Program-made: the position numbers and the translations under genes
Shown: positions 4,964 through 8,543 of the stretch, piece after piece
Numbering within the stretch: position 1 is the stretch's first letter
Layout of the letters: each line of letters opens with the position of its first letter
Notes under the pieces: model-generated
Seen by the model: the letters and a program-made list of their open reading frames with translations, nothing else
What the model was told of the DNA's origin: nothing
Databases searched by the model: none
Source: Zymomonas sp.
GTDB lineage: Bacteria > Pseudomonadota > Alphaproteobacteria > Sphingomonadales > Sphingomonadaceae
Reading direction: 5' to 3'
Assembly (NCBI GenBank): GCA_027489105.1
Contig: JAIYAJ010000262.1
Span: 1-8,543 of the forward strand
Length of the DNA stretch: 8,543 nucleotides

Positions 4964-5865
4964 CAGGCAGCCTCCCCGGCACAGGTCAGGCCGCACTCGG
5001 CGTCGTATTCCTCGTCAGCGAGCAGGCCCGGCATGAACGGCTGTGTCGCAACCTCACGCTCCAGATCGGCGTAGCTGTATTCGGTGACGAAGCGCCGGCC
5101 CGCGACCGTGGCCTTTGCGCTGGCCATCGTGATTGACGCCTCCCGCTCCTGCCACCAGTCGGACATGCCGGGGTTGTCACGCATGAGGCGCTTGAGCGCG
5201 CCGCGCGATTTCAGCATGCAAAGGTCGCAGTTGCCTTCGTAGTCTCGAAGGCCCAGGTCGAAGCCCTGCGGAAGTGGATGCGTCAGTTCGGCGGGGTCGG
5301 TGTTTTCGCCCAGCCAGAACGCCATGACATCGCGCTTCGTATGCCGCGCCCGCGACATCGGCATCGCCGTCGTCCAGCGCTCCTTTTTCGCGTCGTTGGC
5401 GGCGAGTTGGCGTAGGACGCGCATGCCCTCGTCGTATCGGAGGCCAATCACATTCGACCAATTCTGCCAGCCGAGAGATAGGGCAAAGCCCTTCATCACA
5501 CGCACCTTCAATTCCGAGGTGCAGAACCGCGTTACAGCATTCGGCAAGTAGCCTTTGCCCGCGATGAGAGCGGTGAACGGCTCACCCTGCCGGCTCGCGC
5601 TGTTGAAGCCGACCTCGCGCCATTCGCCACGACTGACAAACTCCAGCCAGTGGATGCGAACGCCCCAGCGCGAGCCGCACTCATGGACGAAGCGAAGCGT
5701 CTCCTCGCGCTCCTTGCCGGTGTTGGCAAAGGCGACGACGACATCATCCGGCAGCGTTCCGCCATGGGCCGCGATGATCTGGTGCAGCATGAACGCCGAC
5801 GTGCGCCCACCTGAAAACGAGATAAGCGCCGGGCCGGTGATGAGATAGGGGCTCGCGGCGCTCAT
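4963..5865 (-). CDS. PAPS-reductase / PP-loop family protein with Fe-S-like cysteines
   Basis: The product is 300 residues and belongs to the phosphoadenosine-phosphosulfate reductase family, nucleotide-binding alpha-hydrolase fold. Visible motifs are SFSGGRTSA (16-24, nucleotide pyrophosphate loop), FANTGKEREETLRFV (46-60), FCTSELKVR (114-122) and GLRYDEGMR (141-149). Its cysteines are C63, C115, C213-x2-C216 (NCDLCMLKSRG), and C291 and C295 in ECGLTC. The order C, CxxC, ECGL resembles the cluster and catalytic cysteines of APS reductases, except that the first site has FC rather than CC. A role in sulfur transfer or nucleotide modification is possible; simple sulfate assimilation is unlikely in this context. 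GGGAGGG eight bases before ATG 5865 sets the start; the upstream extension to 5937 would reach into the att region. It is the first gene of the leftward cassette. Confidence 0.88.
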   Translation of the reverse strand: MSAASPYLITGPALISFSGGRTSAFMLHQIIAAHGGTLPDDVVVAFANTGKEREETLRFVHECGSRWGVRIHWLEFVSRGEWREVGFNSASRQGEPFTALIAGKGYLPNAVTRFCTSELKVRVMKGFALSLGWQNWSNVIGLRYDEGMRVLRQLAANDAKKERWTTAMPMSRARHTKRDVMAFWLGENTDPAELTHPLPQGFDLGLRDYEGNCDLCMLKSRGALKRLMRDNPGMSDWWQEREASITMASAKATVAGRRFVTEYSYADLEREVATQPFMPGLLADEEYDAECGLTCAGEAA

Positions 5866-5971
5866 GAGCGAGCCCTCCCGCAGGCCAAGCGGCGGCTCGG
5901 AAGAACCGGAGTTCCAGGCGGACATTCGCGGAACCAATTTCCGAATGATCGCGCGATTGCAGCGCTATCTC

Positions 5972-6021
5972 CCGGCCTGTCACGCCGGAGGTCGCGGGTT
6001 CGAGCCCCGTCGCCCGCGCCA
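5972..6021 (+). other. tRNA-Asp(GTC) 3' fragment: putative phage att core (attP)
   Basis: The 50 bases carry the anticodon stem-loop (CCGGC-CTGTCAC-GCCGG, anticodon GTC), a variable region, a T arm (GCGGG-TTCGAGC-CCCGT), the 3' acceptor strand CGCCCGC, the discriminator G and an encoded CCA. The expected 5' acceptor GCGGGCG and a D arm are absent upstream, so this is a partial copy, not a working tRNA. A 3' tRNA segment beside an integrase gene is the usual core of a phage attachment site: it restores the host tRNA after recombination. The match to the alphaproteobacterial tRNA-Asp starts at the anticodon stem, consistent with crossover at or near the anticodon loop. Confidence 0.87.
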
Positions 6022-6035
6022 TTATTCCCAAAACA

Positions 6036-6048
6036 AATCATCGCTTTA
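6036..6048 (+). promoter_or_regulatory. Possible IHF site between att core and int
   Basis: AATCATCGCTTTA matches the IHF consensus WATCAANNNNTTR at eight of nine fixed positions. It lies in the A/T-richer stretch between the tRNA fragment and int, where DNA bending would help integrase bridge core and arm sites. One weak match in the right place is suggestive only. Confidence 0.3.
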
Positions 6049-6109
6049 GCTCCTGTCTCTGGTTGGCCTGAAAACGGCCAATTCGGAATCCTGGCCGGCA
6101 CGTTCGGAA

Positions 6110-7249
6110 TTACGAGCCCTTTTCGTTCGCCGCGCGAGCTTTGCGCCCCCTCAATCTGGCGTCGGAAACCGTCGCCGCGGTTGCGATCTGGGCGGGCTGA
6201 TAGGTCTTCTGCAGAAAGCGCGACTTGTCGATGTCGTTGCCCATCACGTCGCTGAGCGCCTTCGGATCGACCTGGCCCGCCGCGGCCTCGAGCGCGCCGC
6301 TGCGGCGCATGTCCGCCAGCGTCCTCGAATCCCCGGGGAAGACCAGGGCGCGGATGTCTCGGAAATCCTCGGCCAGCGAGTTCTTGGTATAGGCAGCGCC
6401 GCGCCTCGTCCGAAAGATGGGCTTGTCGATCTCGATCACCTTGCGGTCGGCAAGGTAGGCGTCGATCACCCTGGCGGCTCGCTTCGTGATCGGAGCGAAG
6501 GCCGATGCGTCCGTCTTGCCGCGCGTGATGGCGAATGCCTGCAGCTTGCCGGCATAGATCCGCTGGGCGGGCAGGAGCGTCCGCGCGTCAACCGGCGACA
6601 TCATCCCGTCCCACATCGTCACGATGACCGCGGCGAGGCCCTTGTAGCCTTCGCGCCAGGCGCGCTTGGCGATCTGGACGATCTCACCCTGGCGCCATTC
6701 TGCCGACCGCGCGGCGGGCTCCGTGTTGCGGACGCCAAATGACGGGTCGTTCTCGGCATCGCAATACTTCATCGCGGCCATGACCTGCCAGAACGCGCGC
6801 CAGATCTTCACGCAGCGATGCGCCTCGCGCTGGGAGACGTGCGTCTCGATCTGCGCGCGCCATTGGCTGATGTCCATCATGGTGACGGTGTTCGGCTTCA
6901 CGTCGCCGAAGATCGGGTGGAGCCTTGCCCAGACCCGGTCCCATTCCTCGCGCGTGCGCGGCTTCTTCTTCGGCCACTCGGCCGTGCGCCGGTAGAGCTC
7001 CCATGCCTCGCCGATCGTGCCCTTCGGCCACTTCGGGGCGTTATCCTGTTCGCCGCCGGCGCCGCCCCTGCGGGCCTGCCACATGGCGTTGTAGAGCTTG
7101 GCCGCCTTCATGCGCGCTTCGTCGCCGGCGGGCCCCAGCGGCCGCGCTGCGAAGCCTGGGGGCACGATCCCGCGCGGCTCCCAATAAGCCCGGCCCCTCC
7201 GCTCGTAGTAGTAGGGCACCCGCATCGATTTACCGCCCGGCCTCGGCAT
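6110..7249 (-). CDS. int: Tyrosine-type integrase, divergent active site
   Basis: The 379-residue product has an N-terminal basic domain (MRVPYYYERRGRAYWEPRG), a core-binding domain around 75-165 (GTIGEAWELYRRTAEWPKKK to FWQVMAAMKYC) and a C-terminal catalytic domain. Catalytic-domain landmarks are WDGMMSPVDARTL (213-225), ITRGKTDASAF with the likely Lys245, DMRRSG with Arg315, and KTYQP with the likely nucleophile Tyr350. It should integrate and excise the phage at the tRNA-Asp core 89 bases beyond its stop. Three usual active-site positions differ: no Arg at the first box, Ala312 in place of His, and Asn338 in place of the second His. The same WD..SPVDxRTL pattern occurs, from memory, in other alphaproteobacterial prophage integrases. 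ATG 7249 has AGAGGA nine bases upstream; ATG 7225 is an alternative with a weaker site. It overlaps the xis-like gene. Confidence 0.88.
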   Translation of the reverse strand: MPRPGGKSMRVPYYYERRGRAYWEPRGIVPPGFAARPLGPAGDEARMKAAKLYNAMWQARRGGAGGEQDNAPKWPKGTIGEAWELYRRTAEWPKKKPRTREEWDRVWARLHPIFGDVKPNTVTMMDISQWRAQIETHVSQREAHRCVKIWRAFWQVMAAMKYCDAENDPSFGVRNTEPAARSAEWRQGEIVQIAKRAWREGYKGLAAVIVTMWDGMMSPVDARTLLPAQRIYAGKLQAFAITRGKTDASAFAPITKRAARVIDAYLADRKVIEIDKPIFRTRRGAAYTKNSLAEDFRDIRALVFPGDSRTLADMRRSGALEAAAGQVDPKALSDVMGNDIDKSRFLQKTYQPAQIATAATVSDARLRGRKARAANEKGS

Positions 7250-7535
7250 TGGTGAACATCCTCTTGATCCTGTCGGACACGACAGCCGGCGCGTTCTGAG
7301 CGCCAGGCTGGTGGTTCATCAGGCCGAAGAGTGATGGGTGTCGCAAGCGCCGCCATTGAACGACGGCGTCGAGGTCGATCATGCCGGTGGTCGGATCAGG
7401 CTGCGGGAAGCCGCGCGCGATCAAGGCCGCCAGCTTCGACCGCATGTCGGCCTCGCTCAGGTTCAGCAGCCGGCCGGCGTCGGCCAGCGTGCCGTCGCCC
7501 AGAACATCAGCTGGCAGTGTGCGCGCGCGCGGCAT
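7230..7535 (-). CDS. Excisionase-like winged-helix DNA-binding protein
   Basis: The 101-residue product contains a small MerR/excisionase-type fold: helix-turn-helix at about 14-40 (DGTLADAGRLLNLSEADMRS) followed by the wing GFPQPDPTTGMIDLDAVVQW (42-61). The GFPxPDPxTGxxDxxAVxxW pattern is typical of the small DNA-binding proteins encoded just before integrase genes in alphaproteobacterial phages, where they act as recombination directionality factors. The C-terminal 35 residues are basic and unstructured-looking (VSDRIKRMFTNAEAGR). GGAGGG sits seven bases before ATG 7535, one base after the upstream stop; the longer frame to 7574 has no such site. The 3' end overlaps int by 20 bases if int starts at 7249, so the two are co-expressed. 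A purely regulatory role is an alternative. Confidence 0.78.
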   Translation of the reverse strand: MPRARTLPADVLGDGTLADAGRLLNLSEADMRSKLAALIARGFPQPDPTTGMIDLDAVVQWRRLRHPSLFGLMNHQPGAQNAPAVVSDRIKRMFTNAEAGR

Positions 7536-7536
7536 G

Positions 7537-8271
7537 TCAGCCCTCCGCGTCGATGTTGCGGCGCTCGACGACAAAGGTCATGGCCGTCTTTGCCGCCCGG
7601 CGCTTGCGATAGAAGGTCGTCTGCGACATGCCTGCAGCTACCCAAGGCTCACGCTTCACGCGGTGAGCGACAGGGGTCGTGAGGGCCTTCTCAATCGTCC
7701 AGCCGTAGCGGCGGATCCTGTTTTTTACGACGTCAGCCGGCAGGCCGAACTCAGCAGCCAAGTCGGGGATCAGGACGTAACGGCCCTGATAGAGGATAGG
7801 GCGATTCCGCCGGTGATTGCGGTTCTGCTCGGCGTAAGTCGCCCACTTGCAGTTCCCCGGCTCATAATGGCCATCGTTGTTGACCCGCTCAATGGTCAGG
7901 CCTTTGTCGTATCCGCTGTTCAGAGCCCATGCGCGGAAGGCGGCAAAGTCGTTGAGCCATCCCTCGGCAATGCGGATGCCGCGCCCGCCATAACGCGGGT
8001 AAGCCTCTTCATTCGGGTTGAGACACCGGGCCTTCATACCGCACCAGATGTTGTAGAGGCGCGTGCGCTTGCCGCCGTGCGTCCGTCGCGGATTGTTCGC
8101 CGCAGCGGAGCAAGGCTTGCAGGACGTCGAACGCCCTAGACGGATGCTGCTACCATCGCGGGGCATCTCGGCTCCGCAATCGCAGCGGCAAAGCCAGAGG
8201 CGCTTGCCAATGTAGCTCTGCACGGTCCAGCGCCCGAACCGCATTCCAGTCATGTTGATCTGAGCGGTCAT
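7537..8271 (-). CDS. Phage HNH/AP2-type endonuclease with zinc motif and HTH tail
   Basis: The 244-residue product has three parts. Residues 8-55 form a zinc-ribbon-like unit (GMRFGRWTV, CRCDC at 28-32, CKPC at 51-54). Residues 70-146 match the HNH-like phage endonuclease group often annotated as AP2-domain proteins: RLYNIWCGMKARC, YGGRGIRIAEGW, then LTIERVNNDGHYEPGNCKW and EQNRNHRRN. Residues 157-230 carry two HTH-like units (IPDLAAEFGLPADVVKNRI ending GWTIEKALTTP, and WVAAGMSQTTFYRKRRA). Such proteins are free-standing homing endonucleases or DNA-binding relatives in phages; I cannot tell whether it cuts. The ATG at 8271 has GGGAAG upstream and overlaps the previous stop (ATGA), so I prefer it to the frame start at 8301. 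One base separates its stop from the next start. Confidence 0.82.
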   Translation of the reverse strand: MTAQINMTGMRFGRWTVQSYIGKRLWLCRCDCGAEMPRDGSSIRLGRSTSCKPCSAAANNPRRTHGGKRTRLYNIWCGMKARCLNPNEEAYPRYGGRGIRIAEGWLNDFAAFRAWALNSGYDKGLTIERVNNDGHYEPGNCKWATYAEQNRNHRRNRPILYQGRYVLIPDLAAEFGLPADVVKNRIRRYGWTIEKALTTPVAHRVKREPWVAAGMSQTTFYRKRRAAKTAMTFVVERRNIDAEG

Positions 8272-8543
8272 CGTGCTTCCCGCATCTGGTCGATGTTGCA
8301 TCGGTGGGTCTCAAAAGAGTATGCCACCACAAACGGGTTGGCCTCCCACGAGCAGGCGCCGTTGATGCTGTCCCAGAGCCAGGAGTACCAAGCGATCGGG
8401 TAGGCATCCCGGATCTCGGCGACACCGCTCTGCGCGCGCTGCTCCGGCGGCGGGTAGCCCTCCGCGATCGCATCCTCCTCGCTGATGTCCTGCAGCCGCT
8501 GAACGCGCACGTCGGTGACCGTCAGCGTCAGGCGCGAGGCCCA
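8268..8543 (-). CDS. Phage protein of ASCH/PUA-like type (5' end beyond window)
   Basis: The frame is open from its TGA at 8268 to the window edge, leaving 91 residues of the C-terminal part. It reads WASRLTLTVTDVRVQRLQDI, then SEEDAIAEGY, a loop, and WLWDSINGACSWEANPFVVA near the end. This order (PRWASR-type strand, V.RLQDISE.DA.AEG, LWDSING...W..NP.V) is one I know from a common phage protein family with an ASCH/PUA-like fold, of unsure role but probably RNA or nucleotide binding. A GTG at 8508-8510 could be mistaken for the start, but family similarity continues upstream of it, so the gene is cut by the window end. Its stop overlaps the endonuclease start (ATGA). Confidence 0.75.
   Translation of the reverse strand, partial: WASRLTLTVTDVRVQRLQDISEEDAIAEGYPPPEQRAQSGVAEIRDAYPIAWYSWLWDSINGACSWEANPFVVAYSFETHRCNIDQMREAR

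Larger units (their letters stand above)
5866..6109. other. Non-coding attachment region
   Basis: These 244 bases lie between the leftward cassette and the end of int and hold no credible gene. They contain the tRNA-Asp 3' fragment, short TTCGGAA-like repeats on both sides, a 10-bp perfect palindrome ATCGCGCGAT (5948-5957) 14 bases before the fragment, and an A/T-richer stretch (6021-6050) unlike the rest of the window. A promoter for the PAPS-reductase cassette would be expected here on the - strand, but I see no convincing -35/-10 pair. Confidence 0.7.
5897..6110. repeat. Short TTCGGAA-type repeats flanking the att core
   Basis: ATTCGGAA occurs at 6081-6088 (+) and, inverted, at 5939-5946. 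GTTCGGAAT occurs at 6102-6110, and a shorter TCGGAA at 5897-5902. Two copies lie on each side of the tRNA fragment, and the two right-hand copies are 21 bases apart, about two helical turns. They could be arm-type sites for the integrase or sites for the excisionase; the repeats are short, so chance is not excluded. Confidence 0.4.

Noticed and set aside
5940..6021. A complete tRNA-Asp gene
   Set aside because: The anticodon arm, T arm and CCA are present, but no 5' strand pairing with the acceptor CGCCCGC and no D arm exists upstream, so only the 3' part is there.
6063..6081. Terminator for int: TTGGCC-loop-GGCCAA hairpin
   Set aside because: Six-bp stem without a T-run in the direction of int transcription; it may be only part of the att region.
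5744..6101. Open frames over the tRNA fragment (- strand 5744-6031 and 5862-6101, + strand 5864-6049)
   Set aside because: Their GLEPATSG and DGARTRDLRR stretches are the well-known artefact of translating the antisense of a tRNA 3' end; they also overlap the start of the PAPS-reductase-family gene.
1..8543. CRISPR array, insertion sequence or rRNA
   Set aside because: No regularly spaced repeats, transposase motifs or rRNA-like sequence seen on either strand.

Overview
The window is high-GC DNA (clearly above 60% by eye) from a temperate tailed phage or prophage of an alphaproteobacterium, most likely Rhizobiales/Hyphomicrobiales. Three things point there: a tRNA-Asp 3' half of alphaproteobacterial type, a holin of the GTA 3-TM type, and dense gene packing in which stop and start codons overlap (ATGA or TGATG) at most junctions. 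Almost every gene has the look of a phage gene, and I see no ordinary chromosomal gene.

Layout. (1) Positions 1-4154, + strand, are the distal part of a late operon. It holds the tail of a membrane protein gene, two small secreted or lipoprotein genes, an N-acetylmuramidase endolysin with a Pro/Ala-rich tail, a 3-TM holin, a four-TM membrane protein, a small TM plus coiled-coil protein, a metallophosphoesterase with an N-terminal helix-turn-helix, and a small helical protein. A strong intrinsic terminator with a cUUCGg tetraloop (4202-4236) closes the operon. (2) Positions 4250-5865, - strand, are a compact cassette of four coupled genes: a PAPS-reductase/PP-loop family protein, a 28-residue single-TM protein, and two small unknown proteins. 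(3) Positions 5866-6109 hold no gene. They contain a 50-nt copy of the 3' part of tRNA-Asp(GTC), which I read as the phage attachment core, with short TTCGGAA-type repeats on both sides. (4) Positions 6110-8543, - strand, hold a divergent tyrosine integrase, an excisionase-like winged-helix protein, an HNH/AP2-type phage endonuclease, and the 3' end of a phage gene of the ASCH-like type.

How it fits together. The + operon supplies lysis (holin, endolysin, candidate spanin-like lipoproteins) late in infection. The int/xis pair beside the tRNA-Asp core supplies integration and excision. Phage genes lie on both sides of the att core, so this looks like attP of a free, circular or circularly permuted phage genome, or the junction of tandem prophages, rather than a single phage/chromosome junction. 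On integration at this core, the PAPS-reductase cassette would lie at one end of the prophage and int at the other. A prophage end beside att is a usual place for accessory (moron) genes. The most interesting candidates are this cassette, whose main protein mixes a PP-loop with an APS-reductase-like cysteine layout, and its unlisted 28-residue membrane peptide.
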